This document shows positions 35,843-45,385 of a DNA stretch of 64,000 nucleotides, one piece after another (within the stretch, counting starts at the first letter, position 1; each line of letters begins with the position of its first letter). Made by a program: the position numbers and the translations under genes. Source of the stretch: an uncultured Acetobacteraceae bacterium (lineage in GTDB: Bacteria > Pseudomonadota > Alphaproteobacteria > Acetobacterales > Acetobacteraceae); assembly GCA_903895595.1 (NCBI GenBank), contig CAITUP010000091.1, forward strand, positions 145,342-209,341, read 5' to 3'. Below the pieces are notes generated by a model. The model saw nothing but the letters and a program-made list of their open reading frames with translations. It had not been told where the DNA came from and searched no databases.

Positions 35843-37240
35843 TTATCCGCCGGCCAGTTTCGCCAGCAGGCGGATGTGGGAGCGGATTCCGTGGTGGAAA
35901 CACGCCTGTTCGAATTTTTCGTTCGGGCTGTGGATCTGGTCGTCGTCCAGGCCGAAGCCCATCAGCACGGAATCCAGGTCCAGCACCTTCCGCAACGACG
36001 TCACCACCGGAATGGAGCCGCCGCAGCCCATCAGGACCGCCTGCTTGCCGTATTCCTCGGTCAGCGCGTCGAGTGTCGCCTTGATCCACGGTGTGTCGGT
36101 GTTCACCGCGATCCCCGGTGCTCGGGCGTGGTCGGCGAATTCCACCGTCGCACCCGGCGGCAACCGGTCTTGGACGAACTGCTGAAACTGGGCCACGACT
36201 TCGTCCGGTTCCTGCCCCGGCACCAGCCGGAACGATACCTTGGCGGACGCGTGCGCCGCGATCACGGTCTTGCTGCCCTCGCCGATATAGCCGCCCCAGA
36301 TGCCGTTGATATCCGCGGTCGGCCGCGCCCACAGCCGCTCCAGCGCGGAATAGCCCCGCTCGCCAGATGGCGCGGTCAGCCCGATATCGCGCAGGAATGC
36401 GGCCTCATCGAACCCGAGCGCATCCCACTGCGCGCGTTGGGCGTTGGAGATCGGCTTCACCCGGTCGTAAAATCCCGGCAACTGAATCCGCCCGTTCTCG
36501 TCATGCAACTGCCCGAGGATGCGGGTCAGCGCGTTGATCGGGTTCAGCGCCGCCCCCCCATACAACCCCGAGTGCAAATCCCGTTTCGCCGCCTTCAGGG
36601 TCAGTTCGGCGTAAACCATCCCGCGCAGCATCGTCGTCACCGCCGGGGTTTCGACGTTCCACATGTTCGTATCGGAAATCAGTGCCACATCGGCGGCGGA
36701 AAGTTCCGCTTTGTTCGCGATCAGGAAAGGTTCGAGGTTTTTGGAACCGACCTCTTCCTCCCCCTCGATCAGCAGAGTCAGACGCGCGGGAATGCAGCCG
36801 CCAGCGGTGTGCCAAGCGCGCAGAGCCTCGATGAACATCATCGCCTGACCCTTATCGTCCACCGCGCCGCGCGCGACGAAACGCTTGCCGCGCGGGCCGT
36901 CGATCAACTGCGGTTCGAACGGCGGGCTGTTCCAAAGCTCCAGCGGGTCGGGCGGTTGCACATCGTAATGGCCGTAGAACAGTACGTGCGGGCCTTTGTA
37001 GCCGGCCGGCCCAGGATGATGCGCGACTACCACCGGATGGCCAGCGGTCGGGCGCACGCTGGCCTCGAACCCCATGCCGGACAGTTGGTCCCGCACCCAT
37101 TCGGCGGCTTTGACACACTCGCCTTTATATTCCGGCTGCGTGCTGATGGAGGGGATACGCAGCAGATCGAACAAGCGGTCGCGAGAGCCCGCCAAATCGG
37201 CGTCGGCGTGGGCGAGAACAGCATCGACAGACGCGGACAT
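35843..37240 (-). CDS. M20-family metallopeptidase (dipeptidase/carnosinase-like)
   Basis: A 465-residue peptidase with the M20 arrangement. Metal ligands are in VLFYGHYDVQPPDP, ARGAVDDKGQAMMF, LLIEGEEEVGSKN (catalytic Glu) and the C-terminal GFGLDDDQIHSPNE. The inserted dimerisation domain lies at about residues 200-315. It resembles M20.A dipeptidases (CNDP-like), hydrolysing dipeptides or N-acylated amino acids. The start has a GAAGGAG site. It is the last gene of a four-gene catabolic-type operon with a luciferase-like monooxygenase and an extradiol dioxygenase. Confidence 0.92.
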   Translation of the reverse strand: MSASVDAVLAHADADLAGSRDRLFDLLRIPSISTQPEYKGECVKAAEWVRDQLSGMGFEASVRPTAGHPVVVAHHPGPAGYKGPHVLFYGHYDVQPPDPLELWNSPPFEPQLIDGPRGKRFVARGAVDDKGQAMMFIEALRAWHTAGGCIPARLTLLIEGEEEVGSKNLEPFLIANKAELSAADVALISDTNMWNVETPAVTTMLRGMVYAELTLKAAKRDLHSGLYGGAALNPINALTRILGQLHDENGRIQLPGFYDRVKPISNAQRAQWDALGFDEAAFLRDIGLTAPSGERGYSALERLWARPTADINGIWGGYIGEGSKTVIAAHASAKVSFRLVPGQEPDEVVAQFQQFVQDRLPPGATVEFADHARAPGIAVNTDTPWIKATLDALTEEYGKQAVLMGCGGSIPVVTSLRKVLDLDSVLMGFGLDDDQIHSPNEKFEQACFHHGIRSHIRLLAKLAGG

Positions 37241-37255
37241 GGCGGACTCCTTCGT

Positions 37256-38398
37256 TCAAGCCGGCGCGAACAGACGTTCTTCGGAGCCGGTGGCACTGCC
37301 CTCGAACGGATCGATCTCGCCCTGGAACGCCTTGTCGCGTTGCAGCACCGGCATCACCTTGTCGGCGAACAGGCGCATGTTCAACTCGGCGAGGTGATGC
37401 GGCATACTGCCGAAGGAGAATTCCGTCACGAAATGATCCATCCCTGTCAGTCGCCGCAGTTCGGCGATTTGTTGGATGCAATCGTCCGGCGTGCCCGCGA
37501 CCTGGATGCTGACGTAGAAGTCCGTTGCCTTGTCGCGGAACGTGTCGTCCTTCATTTTGGTGTAGGTTTTCGCCAGCTTGCCGTAGGATTCATAGCCTTT
37601 CACGTTGGCCAGATGCCCGTCGGCGAAATGGTAGTGGTTGTCGATGGACTCCCATTTCTCACCGAGGTACCGCGTTGCCAGGTCGCGCGCTTCCTGACGC
37701 GTCGGCGCGCAGGCGACATTACTCAGGATAATCGGCGGCCGGGGCGTGTGGCCGACGCTGCGGGCGATCTCTCGGTAACGGAGCACATCTTCCGCCGCTT
37801 TCGGCCATTCGTTCTGCATCACGACCAGCATGCCGAAGCCGAGTTTCGCCATGATCTCCGACGACTCGGGGCTGACCGAGGACGCATAAAACCGCCGTTC
37901 GGGATGCGAAATCGGCCGGGGGCGGATCGACATTTCGGGGATTTTGTAAAACTCCCCGTTCCAATCGAACCGCTCGTTCGACAGCGCCTTCACGATCAGC
38001 TGCGCCGATTCCACGAAACGCGGGCGTGCTTCCTCCATCGGAATGCGGAAGCCTTCGTATTCGACGGTGGCGGCACCGCGGCCGAAGCCCATCAGGGTGC
38101 GCCCGCCGCTCATGACATCCAGCAGCGCGATTTGTTCCGCGACCCGGATCGGGTCGTGCCAGGGCAACACGATCACGCAGGTGCCCAGCGTGATCTTGCT
38201 GGTGCGGCCGGCGTAGTACGACAGCAGCTGCAACGGCGCCGGCGACATCGAGTAGCCGGTGAAATGATGCTCCAGCGCGAACAGCGAGTCGAAGCCCAAC
38301 GGCTCCGCCAGATCGCCCAGGCCCATGTGTTCGTGATAAAGCGCAACGTCGGGGCGCCCGGGTTGGGCCAGGATGCTGAGTGCGGTACCGACTTTCAT
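37256..38398 (-). CDS. LLM-class flavin-dependent oxidoreductase
   Basis: A 380-residue bacterial-luciferase-like monooxygenase (TIM barrel). It has FDSLFALEHHFTGYSMSP near the N-terminus, KITLGTCVIVLPWHDPIRVA, GGRTLMGFGRGA for FMN/F420 phosphate, and a C-terminal AGTPDDCIQQIAEL. It needs a reduced flavin from a separate reductase, which is not seen here. The start has AGGAGG at good spacing. Lying between an extradiol dioxygenase and an M20 peptidase, it probably hydroxylates or opens an intermediate in an aromatic or heterocyclic pathway. The substrate is unknown. Confidence 0.9.
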   Translation of the reverse strand: MKVGTALSILAQPGRPDVALYHEHMGLGDLAEPLGFDSLFALEHHFTGYSMSPAPLQLLSYYAGRTSKITLGTCVIVLPWHDPIRVAEQIALLDVMSGGRTLMGFGRGAATVEYEGFRIPMEEARPRFVESAQLIVKALSNERFDWNGEFYKIPEMSIRPRPISHPERRFYASSVSPESSEIMAKLGFGMLVVMQNEWPKAAEDVLRYREIARSVGHTPRPPIILSNVACAPTRQEARDLATRYLGEKWESIDNHYHFADGHLANVKGYESYGKLAKTYTKMKDDTFRDKATDFYVSIQVAGTPDDCIQQIAELRRLTGMDHFVTEFSFGSMPHHLAELNMRLFADKVMPVLQRDKAFQGEIDPFEGSATGSEERLFAPA

Positions 38399-38410
38399 GG
38401 TTCATTCCTC

Positions 38411-39391
38411 CTAGCGAAAACTCGCGAAACACAAGCCCGTGCCGGTCAACGCGGGCGTGCGATAGCCGGGCACATAGGTGACCCAATCCAGGTCCAGCGG
38501 GCCCAGCGCGCCGGCCATGCAGATCCAATTGCGAATTTCCGAGCTGCCCGCTTGCAATTTCGACAGCGGCGCGTGGCGGAAAAAGGCGGCATCGTGCCGG
38601 CGCAGAGCATCGATCACACGGTGGTCCCATTCCTCGTCGACGACGAAATGGCTCAGCCCTCCGGACGCCAGAACACCGATCCGCGCATCGCCTGGGAACA
38701 GACGCACCGCGCGCGCCAAGGCTTCACCCAGGGCGTAACAGCGCGCCGGACTGGGCTGGTTCGGCGGGTAGTAGGCGTTCAGAAATACCGGCACGATCGG
38801 CAACGGTTTTTCATCCAGGCAAAACTTATGGACATACGAATACGCATGCCCTTCCGCCCGACCGGCCGGAATACGGTCCGACACCGAAAGATCGAAATCC
38901 GCATCGCGCAGATGTTCGACCAGATGCGTGGCCAATGCCGGTTCGCACGGATATTCCACATCGCCTTCGGTTTCCAGAAACCGCATCCGTGCTCGGCTCA
39001 TCGCGTCCGTCGCCGGTTTCCCTTGGGCATTGCGGATCGTCGCGCCCAGGTAAAATCCGATCGCCGGCATGTTCGAATGGTCGAACAGTTCCTCCTGATC
39101 GTCGCCCACGACAATCAGTGCATCCAAGGCCGCCTCGGCGATGGAGGCGCGCAGCCGAGCCTGGGCGGCGCGGATGTTGGCGTGGCGCTGGCGCAGGACG
39201 TCGGGGGCGATTCGGTCGAGGGCGTCCAGCGGCGCCACCGCCAGCAGATCGTCGTAGCGGCAGGGGCGCCCGTCGAGGCCGAAATGGGCGCGGGCGCGGT
39301 CGCGGGGCAGAAAACTTTCCCGCCATTCGTCGGCCTCTCCCGCCAGCATGGGGCTGTGGGAGGTGCCGAATGCCGCGACCAACTCGGCCAT
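38411..39391 (-). CDS. Class III extradiol ring-cleavage dioxygenase, LigB-like catalytic subunit
   Basis: A 326-residue non-haem Fe(II) dioxygenase. The first iron-ligand region is AAFGTSHSPML, with DALIVVGDDQEELFDHSN and GVLASGGLSHFVVDEEWDH (catalytic His) further on. These match the PCA 4,5-dioxygenase/gallate dioxygenase beta-subunit family. It would cleave a catecholic ring next to the hydroxyls. The small alpha subunit (LigA) is not fused and not adjacent, unlike in protocatechuate dioxygenases. Operon neighbours are an LLM monooxygenase and a NIPSNAP protein. Confidence 0.88.
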   Translation of the reverse strand: MAELVAAFGTSHSPMLAGEADEWRESFLPRDRARAHFGLDGRPCRYDDLLAVAPLDALDRIAPDVLRQRHANIRAAQARLRASIAEAALDALIVVGDDQEELFDHSNMPAIGFYLGATIRNAQGKPATDAMSRARMRFLETEGDVEYPCEPALATHLVEHLRDADFDLSVSDRIPAGRAEGHAYSYVHKFCLDEKPLPIVPVFLNAYYPPNQPSPARCYALGEALARAVRLFPGDARIGVLASGGLSHFVVDEEWDHRVIDALRRHDAAFFRHAPLSKLQAGSSEIRNWICMAGALGPLDLDWVTYVPGYRTPALTGTGLCFASFR

Positions 39392-39400
39392 GGATGCCTC

Positions 39401-40021
39401 CTACCGAATGGGGGAGAACGAGGCCGGCGCGACCAACTGGTTTTCCTGCTTCAGGATCGCCCCCGTCGCGCCGCTTCCCGGCGGCCACAGGCCGCGCGCG
39501 ACCGCATCGGCGCGAATGCGCTGGCGTTCGGCGGCGTCCTTATAGGCCCAGATATGGACCCATTTGTTCAGCCCGCCGAATTCCGAATACATCGCGGCGA
39601 CCAGGGGGGAGAGCTTCACGCGTTCGTCGATTTTCGTTGCCCAGCGCTCCATCACACCCGGCATGGCGCCCGGGGCGATCGTGTAGCTGCGGATTTCGAA
39701 CACCGGTCCGACTTCTCGGGGTGTCCAGGCAGGGGAGAACGGGGCAGGGGTGAAAACCTCGCTTTGCTGCGATTCCACGAACTCCCGGATCGGCGGGGGC
39801 CAGCCTTCTTCCTTGGCGGCGGCAGCGCGGACTTCGGTGCGGTGTGCGAAACTGTCGTAGCACCAGACGTGGATAATTTGGTTCAGCGCACCGACTTCGG
39901 TGTGCCAGAAGGCTGCGAGCTTGGAGTGTTTCTCCCGCACCGGCAAAGCGGCGGCGAAGCGCTTCTCTGCCTCGGCCAAGGTGCCGGGTTTCAGCTGGTA
40001 GGTGCGTACTTCGACGATCAT
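39401..40021 (-). CDS. Tandem NIPSNAP-domain protein
   Basis: A 206-residue protein with two ferredoxin-like NIPSNAP repeats: residues 1-100 (MIVEVRTYQLKPGTLAEAEK, NQIIHVWCYDS) and about 107-206 (FEIRSYTIAPGAMPGVMERW, NKWVHIWAYKD). Bacterial NIPSNAP proteins are often found beside oxygenases and may bind pathway intermediates or act as small monooxygenases; no catalytic role is certain. It is the first gene of the dioxygenase-LLM-peptidase operon, 9 bp before the dioxygenase start. Confidence 0.88.
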   Translation of the reverse strand: MIVEVRTYQLKPGTLAEAEKRFAAALPVREKHSKLAAFWHTEVGALNQIIHVWCYDSFAHRTEVRAAAAKEEGWPPPIREFVESQQSEVFTPAPFSPAWTPREVGPVFEIRSYTIAPGAMPGVMERWATKIDERVKLSPLVAAMYSEFGGLNKWVHIWAYKDAAERQRIRADAVARGLWPPGSGATGAILKQENQLVAPASFSPIR

Positions 40022-40080
40022 GACCGTTCCTCGTTCTTGTCCGCGATAACGTTAGAACGGGTCGGTTCGGACGCAAAGAC

Positions 40081-40818
40081 CTATCCGCCGCCCGCCCGTT
40101 TCTCGCGGAGCGCTTCGAGGACCTGCTTGATCTCCGGCGGCGACATATCGCGGCCGAGGACCGCTTCCGCGTCGCGTTCCCGCCCGGCCATTGCCAGCAC
40201 AGCGGCGTAATCGTGCCGCACCTTGGATGACGCCGAGGGGTCGTTGGCCAGCGGTTCGATCAGCGGCAACGCTTCGGCGGCATTGCCGGTCATTGCCAGC
40301 GACAGCGCGAGATTGACACGGGCGGCGATGTTCGCAGGTTCGATCGATCGCACCTTGCGATACGCGACCTGCGCTTCCTGGTGCTGACCCAGCAGGTCAC
40401 GGGCGATCCCAAAATTGTTGAGGGCGTTCAGATTGGCCGGTTCTTGCCGCAGTACATCTTCGAACAGCGTTGCCGCGGCGGCGGCGTCCGTTCCCAACCG
40501 CAGTCGGCCCAGGCCGATCTTGCCGTGCACGGATTTGGGGTCCAGCGCCAGCACCTGCAGAAACGCTGCCTCGGCATCGTTGTTCTGTCCCAGCTGCGTG
40601 GCGGCGTCGCCCTTGATCAGCAAAGCCTGCTTATCCGACGGCGATCGAGTCAGAATCCCTTGCGCCACCTGCAACGCGATTTGAGGGGACCCGTTCCGCA
40701 ACGCCGACTCGCCGACCTGAATACCTGGTTCCGCCGAATGCCGGCCGGCGCATCCCGACAAAACCAGCGCCAGGACGAGCCCGCATAACCCCGTTCGCAC
40801 GAATGGATTACCCCTCAA
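40081..40818 (-). CDS. tadD: TadD-like TPR lipoprotein of the Tad/Flp pilus
   Basis: A 245-residue lipoprotein. The signal peptide LVLALVLSGC has a lipobox Cys, and residues 30-230 are tetratricopeptide repeats (for example NNDAEAAFLQVLALDPKS, NLNALNNFGIARDLLGQHQE). TadD proteins assist secretin or pilus assembly at the outer membrane. The TTG at 40818 overlaps the tadC stop (TTGA); a GTG at 40800 is the alternative and would shorten the N-terminus by six residues without affecting the signal. It is the last gene of the pilus operon here; tadE, tadF and tadG are not present. Confidence 0.87.
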   Translation of the reverse strand: MRGNPFVRTGLCGLVLALVLSGCAGRHSAEPGIQVGESALRNGSPQIALQVAQGILTRSPSDKQALLIKGDAATQLGQNNDAEAAFLQVLALDPKSVHGKIGLGRLRLGTDAAAAATLFEDVLRQEPANLNALNNFGIARDLLGQHQEAQVAYRKVRSIEPANIAARVNLALSLAMTGNAAEALPLIEPLANDPSASSKVRHDYAAVLAMAGRERDAEAVLGRDMSPPEIKQVLEALREKRAGGG

Positions 40819-41750
40819 TGGCCGAAAACCCTGCTGACCTGAAGAAAAGCCGGACCGGCCGCTACGATGAACACCGCGGGCAGAATGAAAACGATCATCG
40901 GACCGGTGATCGCCACCGGAAGACGCGCGGCCTTCTCTTCGAATTTGGTCAGTATTTCCTCGCGCAACTCCGCCGAAAGTGCGCGCAGTGCCTGGGATAC
41001 GGGCGTGCCGTACTGGAGCGTTTGGATAAGTGTCGTTGTGAACCGTTTAAAGCTTTCGATGTTGGTGCGCTGGCTGAGGTTCAGCAATGCCTGCCGGTTG
41101 TCGGTCATGATCTGGAATTCGGTGGCCGTGAGCGCGAACTCCAGCGACAGTTCGCGATAGGAGTGCCGCATCTCCTCGGCAACCCGCACCACGGCGGAAC
41201 CGAGGCCCAAACCGGACTCCGTGCAAATGACCATCAGATCCAGCGCGTCCGGCAAACCTTGCTCGACCCGCTTCAGATAGTTTTTCCGGCGTTTGCCGAT
41301 AACCCAATCCGGCATGATCAAGCCAACGATGAAGAACGCAGGCAGGATAAGGATTTTCAAACCGCGCAACGACTCGAAGTAGTTGGTTACGAACAGGCCG
41401 ATAATCAGCATGAACAGCGGCGAAAACAGTTTGAAACCGAGGAAAACATGCAAACCTTGGTGTCCCCGCAGTCCCGAACTTGCCAGCATCAGTTCCAGTT
41501 CAGTCCGGGTTCCGGCGGGAATCAGGCCGCTGCGCAACAACAGAGTGCCGACGGCCGATGCGACACCGGTCATGGTGTCGCGCATCGCGTCGCCCTGCGA
41601 ACCCGGAACGCTCGTACCCCCTTCGCCGTGAATCATGCGGATTCGCGCGGCCATCGTCTCACGCGCGCGAATATCCTGCAGCAGCAGCAAGCCCGAGACC
41701 ATTAGCATCACGAGCAGGAAGCCAGAGGTCATAAGGAGGAAGGACTTCAT
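40815..41750 (-). CDS. tadC: Tad pilus inner-membrane platform protein TadC
   Basis: A 311-residue type II/IV secretion F-domain protein. It has an N-terminal span, a cytoplasmic T2SSF domain (about 140-270, with LPDALDLMVICTESGLGLGS and AVVRVAEEM), and C-terminal hydrophobic segments. With TadB it forms the inner-membrane platform of the Flp pilus. The ATG at 41750 gives an ATGA overlap with the tadB stop; the longer frame is tadB out of frame. Confidence 0.93.
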   Translation of the reverse strand: MKSFLLMTSGFLLVMLMVSGLLLLQDIRARETMAARIRMIHGEGGTSVPGSQGDAMRDTMTGVASAVGTLLLRSGLIPAGTRTELELMLASSGLRGHQGLHVFLGFKLFSPLFMLIIGLFVTNYFESLRGLKILILPAFFIVGLIMPDWVIGKRRKNYLKRVEQGLPDALDLMVICTESGLGLGSAVVRVAEEMRHSYRELSLEFALTATEFQIMTDNRQALLNLSQRTNIESFKRFTTTLIQTLQYGTPVSQALRALSAELREEILTKFEEKAARLPVAITGPMIVFILPAVFIVAAGPAFLQVSRVFGH

Positions 41751-42715
41751 GACAGAGCCCTTTTGATGATGAAGTGGATGCTGAGCAGCCCCGCTGTGAG
41801 CAGTACGATAGCCAGTCCGAGCATGTATTGCCCGGCGGGGTCGGTGAATAACACGCTGATGTATTTGGGGTTGACGAGCCAAAGGAGAAACCCGATCGCG
41901 ATCGGGAGCACCGCGAGCACCATTGAGCTGCTGCGCGCCTCGGACGTCATCGCGCGACCTTTGGCTTTCAGAGCCGCACGCTTTCTGATGACGTCGGCCA
42001 AGCTTTCCAGCGTGTCGCTCAAGGTGCCGCCAGTTTGACTTTGCAATGTCAGCGTGGTGGCGAAGAAGCGGTATTCTGTCAAACCGGTGCCTCGTGCGAG
42101 GTTTTGCAGTGCCTCTTCCATCGTCACGCCAACCGAAACCTGGTCGACCAGCCGGGCGAACCCGTTCGCGGTCGTCGGCGGCGCGACACGCGACACATTT
42201 CGGATGGCTTCCATCACCGGAATGCCGACGCGGATGGCGCGCACCATCAACGACAGGACATCCGGAAATTCGTTGAGCAGCGCTATTTGCCGCCGGCGCA
42301 CGAAATAGCCGAAGTAATTGCGGCACATCAGTACCCAGATAACCGGCACGGACGCGGTAGCCCAGGAACCGAGGAAGGCGGATACCGTGGCTTCCGCGAG
42401 GCGCGCCGCGACCAGCAGTCCCGCCAGCGCGACCCACCAAGGTGTCGGATAAAGGGCGCTTTTGAGTGGATCGAACCCAAAGACCCAGCCGATGCGCGCG
42501 ACAACCGAACGTCCGATCACCTGCTCGGACTCGCCGAACGCCGATACCTCGATATAGGTCGGGCGCAGGTGGGAGGCGACGATCGCCGCCAAACGTTTAT
42601 CCCGCTTTTCCGCTTGCTTTTGCGCCTGTGTGACCAGCACCGCGCTGATGCACAGGCCAACGAGAGAGAAGCTCGCTCCAACCATCAGCACATAGCGAAG
42701 ATGCGAAGCGTCCAT
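41747..42715 (-). CDS. tadB: Tad pilus inner-membrane platform protein TadB
   Basis: A 322-residue F-domain protein with an N-terminal span (VLMVGASFSLVGLCISAVLV), a central pair of spans, and a T2SSF region (LLNEFPDVLSLMVRAIRVGI, GGTLSDTLESLADVIRKRAA) followed by C-terminal spans. It partners TadC. The ATG at 42715 shares one base with the tadA stop (TGATG). Confidence 0.93.
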   Translation of the reverse strand: MDASHLRYVLMVGASFSLVGLCISAVLVTQAQKQAEKRDKRLAAIVASHLRPTYIEVSAFGESEQVIGRSVVARIGWVFGFDPLKSALYPTPWWVALAGLLVAARLAEATVSAFLGSWATASVPVIWVLMCRNYFGYFVRRRQIALLNEFPDVLSLMVRAIRVGIPVMEAIRNVSRVAPPTTANGFARLVDQVSVGVTMEEALQNLARGTGLTEYRFFATTLTLQSQTGGTLSDTLESLADVIRKRAALKAKGRAMTSEARSSSMVLAVLPIAIGFLLWLVNPKYISVLFTDPAGQYMLGLAIVLLTAGLLSIHFIIKRALS

Positions 42716-44100
42716 CAGGTGCCGTCCGCGTCGTCCACCGCCGAACGCCACGCCTTGTCCAGCCCGAAATATGCCAAGCGGGGCAGGAAAGCTGGCGGAA
42801 CGCGGCTCACCTTGTAACGCCCGAACAGGCGTCCGTCTGGGCCTTCGCCTTGTATTTCGAACTGGAATATGTCGTTCAGCGCTATGACGTCGCCTTCCAG
42901 GCCGCAGACTTCCGTGACCTGCGTGATCCGGCGTCCGCCGTCGCGATGGCGTTCAACCTGCACGATCAAATCGATCGAACCCACGATTTGCGTGCGGATC
43001 GCGCGAGACGGCAGGCCCATATTGCCCATCTGCACCATGTTCTCGATGCGCGTCAGGGCGTCACGAGTCGTATTGGCGTGGATGGTGGACATGCTGCCAT
43101 CGTGGCCCGTGTTCATGGCTTGCAGCATGTCGAATGCCTCGGCGCCTCGGACCTCGCCGATGATGATCCGGTCGGGGCGCATACGCAGGGCGTTGCGGAC
43201 CAGATCGCGCTGCGTAACTTCGCCGCGCCCTTCCAGGCTGGACGGGCGGGTTTCCAGCCGGACGACGTGCGGTTGCTGGAATTGCAGTTCCGCCGCGTCC
43301 TCCACGGTGACAACGCGTTCACCGATATCGATCATGCGCGACAACGCATTCATCAACGTCGTTTTGCCGGACCCCGTGCCGCCGGAAATGACAACGTTCA
43401 ACCGGCCGCGTCCGGCGATTTCCAGCACGCGGGCGACGGCGGGCGTCAGCGCTTTCCATTCCACCAGCTTCGCGAAGTCGACCGTCTTCCGTCCGAATTT
43501 TCGAATCGACATGTAAGGGCCGTCGAGCGCAAGCGGTGGAAAGACGATGTTGACGCGCGATCCGTCCTTTAACCGAGCATCCACCATCGGGCTGGATTCG
43601 TCGATCCGCCGGCCGATCGAGGATGCGATGCGCTGGCAGATGTTGGCCAGATGCGAAGCGTCGCGGAAACGGACATTCGACAGGACAACCTTGCCATTCC
43701 GCTCGACAAAGGTCTTGTCGGGCCCGTTTACCATGATGTCGTTGATGGTGTCGTCTTCCAGCAGCGGCTCCAGCGGACCCAGCCCCAGGATGTCGTTCAC
43801 CAGTTCGGTGGCCAGCGTACGCTGTTCGCGGCCGTTAATATGGATGCGCCGTTCGGTGGCGATTTCCGAGATCAAGCGCTCGATGTCGGTGGTCAGCCGG
43901 TCCGGCGCCATCAGTGCGATGACGTTCGCGTCCAGCCGCGCCATGCATGCCGCGCGGAGGTCGGCGACCGATTCCTCCGGCAAAATTGTTTGGCGCGCGC
44001 CCGAACCGACAGGCTCCCGCGGCAGCGCTGCATCCTGCCCGGGAAGCGTCGATGGCGACGGCGCTTGCGTCCGGCGTCCGAAGGTCGGCGTGACAATCAT
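42715..44100 (-). CDS. tadA: Tad pilus assembly ATPase TadA/CpaF
   Basis: A 461-residue hexameric secretion ATPase. It has an N-terminal domain ending [40 protein letters not shown], Walker [16 protein letters not shown], Asp box [12 protein letters not shown], and Walker B/His box [14 protein letters not shown] with MSTIHANT. It powers pilus extension and retraction at the cytoplasmic face. The ATG at 44100 overlaps the cpaE stop (ATGA), so it is preferred over the longer upstream frame. Confidence 0.94.
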   Translation of the reverse strand: MIVTPTFGRRTQAPSPSTLPGQDAALPREPVGSGARQTILPEESVADLRAACMARLDANVIALMAPDRLTTDIERLISEIATERRIHINGREQRTLATELVNDILGLGPLEPLLEDDTINDIMVNGPDKTFVERNGKVVLSNVRFRDASHLANICQRIASSIGRRIDESSPMVDARLKDGSRVNIVFPPLALDGPYMSIRKFGRKTVDFAKLVEWKALTPAVARVLEIAGRGRLNVVISGGTGSGKTTLMNALSRMIDIGERVVTVEDAAELQFQQPHVVRLETRPSSLEGRGEVTQRDLVRNALRMRPDRIIIGEVRGAEAFDMLQAMNTGHDGSMSTIHANTTRDALTRIENMVQMGNMGLPSRAIRTQIVGSIDLIVQVERHRDGGRRITQVTEVCGLEGDVIALNDIFQFEIQGEGPDGRLFGRYKVSRVPPAFLPRLAYFGLDKAWRSAVDDADGT

Positions 44101-45380
44101 GACGACGCTTTCCGACGGGACCATAGACTACGGCCGCGTACCCGGGTCGACCCGCCCCGCCGCCCGGGTTGGGCGGGTTCTGTATCCACGATCCGGAATC
44201 CGGCTACCTGACGGGCCAATTCCTGGATGGCGGTGCGGAATCCGGCGCTGGATCTAATGGCTGCTTCGCCCAAGGTCGCGGCGTTGCCGATCTGGCGCGG
44301 CTGGTCGGGAATGGCAACGTCGACCTTCATTTTCAACGCTTCTTCGATTTGCCGGCGGGTGAGCCCGCCCGGCATGCCGAGCCGGTTCAACACCACGACG
44401 GCGCGTTGCTCCTGATGCAAGCCTTTCGGCAGGGTCAGAAGACGTACCGTATCCCGTACCGCGGCGAGGGTCGGGTCCATCACCAAAATGCGCTGGTCCA
44501 CCAGATCGAGAAAATCGGTATACAGCGCGACTGGCGCGAAGGGGACGTCGGTCACGATGAAGTTGTAGCGTCGGCGAAGTGCTTCGAGCAGGATGCCGGC
44601 CGCACCCGGCGCATGGTTGGCGGGGACGGAGGGTTTCTCCTCGCTGGCCAAAATGTGCAAACGATCCGCCGCGGGCAAAGCCGCGCGTTCGGCAAGCAGG
44701 GCGTCGATACGTTCGGGCATTTCCAGTGCCAAGCGTAAGCCCGGGCCCGGTTGCATGTTGAGAAGGAACGCCGCCGCGCCAAGATGGATATCGGGGTCGA
44801 CCAGCACCGTGTGCCGATGAAGCGTCACGCCGAAATTCCAGGCGAGATTCACGGCGATGGTTGTTGCTCCAACACCGCCGCGCACGCCGGTCACCGACAC
44901 TGCGCGGCCGCCGAGTGCCACATCCGGGCCGGAACGGGCCTGACCGCCGAGGAACGGTCCGAAATAGCGGGAAACCGCATCGCGTGTCAGCGGTTTAGCC
45001 AGATACTCGGAAGCACCCATGCTGCGGGTGATCTCTCGGTAGAAGTCGACATGGTCGATTTCCCCGATGACCAGCACGCAGACGTCCGGTTCCACCGCGT
45101 TGGCCAGATCCGCCAGCGCCGATAGCGGACGGTCGTCGCCGCTGACATCGACGATCAGTACGCGCGGCGTTGCCTGACGCTGCATGGCCGTTACAGCCGA
45201 CCGGATACCGCCGCGCCGAATATCGATTTCCTCGGCCAACTGGTCGTGCAGGCCTTGTCTGATCGCTTCGTCGGACACGTTATCGGAAACGAAGCCAACA
45301 AGAGCCGGCCGGTCGTGCCGGATATCTACCCCCCCATCGGAGGCCAGAGACTCAACGTTCGGCCGGCTGTCGTCGGGCAT
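44097..45380 (-). CDS. cpaE: Pilus localisation ATPase CpaE/TadZ
   Basis: A 427-residue ParA/MinD-type protein. Residues 30-150 form an atypical receiver-like domain (PRVLIVDVSGDD, ASEYLAKPLT). Residues about 160-400 are the P-loop domain with deviant Walker A VRGGVGATTIAVNLAW, which lacks the usual Lys as in other CpaE/TadZ proteins, and TVLVDPDIHLGAA. It marks the pole or site of Flp pilus assembly. It starts 5 bp after the CpaD-like gene and overlaps tadA by 4 bp. Confidence 0.92.
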   Translation of the reverse strand: MPDDSRPNVESLASDGGVDIRHDRPALVGFVSDNVSDEAIRQGLHDQLAEEIDIRRGGIRSAVTAMQRQATPRVLIVDVSGDDRPLSALADLANAVEPDVCVLVIGEIDHVDFYREITRSMGASEYLAKPLTRDAVSRYFGPFLGGQARSGPDVALGGRAVSVTGVRGGVGATTIAVNLAWNFGVTLHRHTVLVDPDIHLGAAAFLLNMQPGPGLRLALEMPERIDALLAERAALPAADRLHILASEEKPSVPANHAPGAAGILLEALRRRYNFIVTDVPFAPVALYTDFLDLVDQRILVMDPTLAAVRDTVRLLTLPKGLHQEQRAVVVLNRLGMPGGLTRRQIEEALKMKVDVAIPDQPRQIGNAATLGEAAIRSSAGFRTAIQELARQVAGFRIVDTEPAQPGRRGGSTRVRGRSLWSRRKASS

Positions 45381-45385
45381 AACCG

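Noticed and set aside
35876..40210. Plus-strand open frame of more than 1400 codons
   Set aside because: It runs antisense to four well-supported genes (M20, LLM, dioxygenase, NIPSNAP) and into tadD; its product is His/Arg/Gln-rich with no domain, as expected from the codon bias of GC-rich genes on the other strand.
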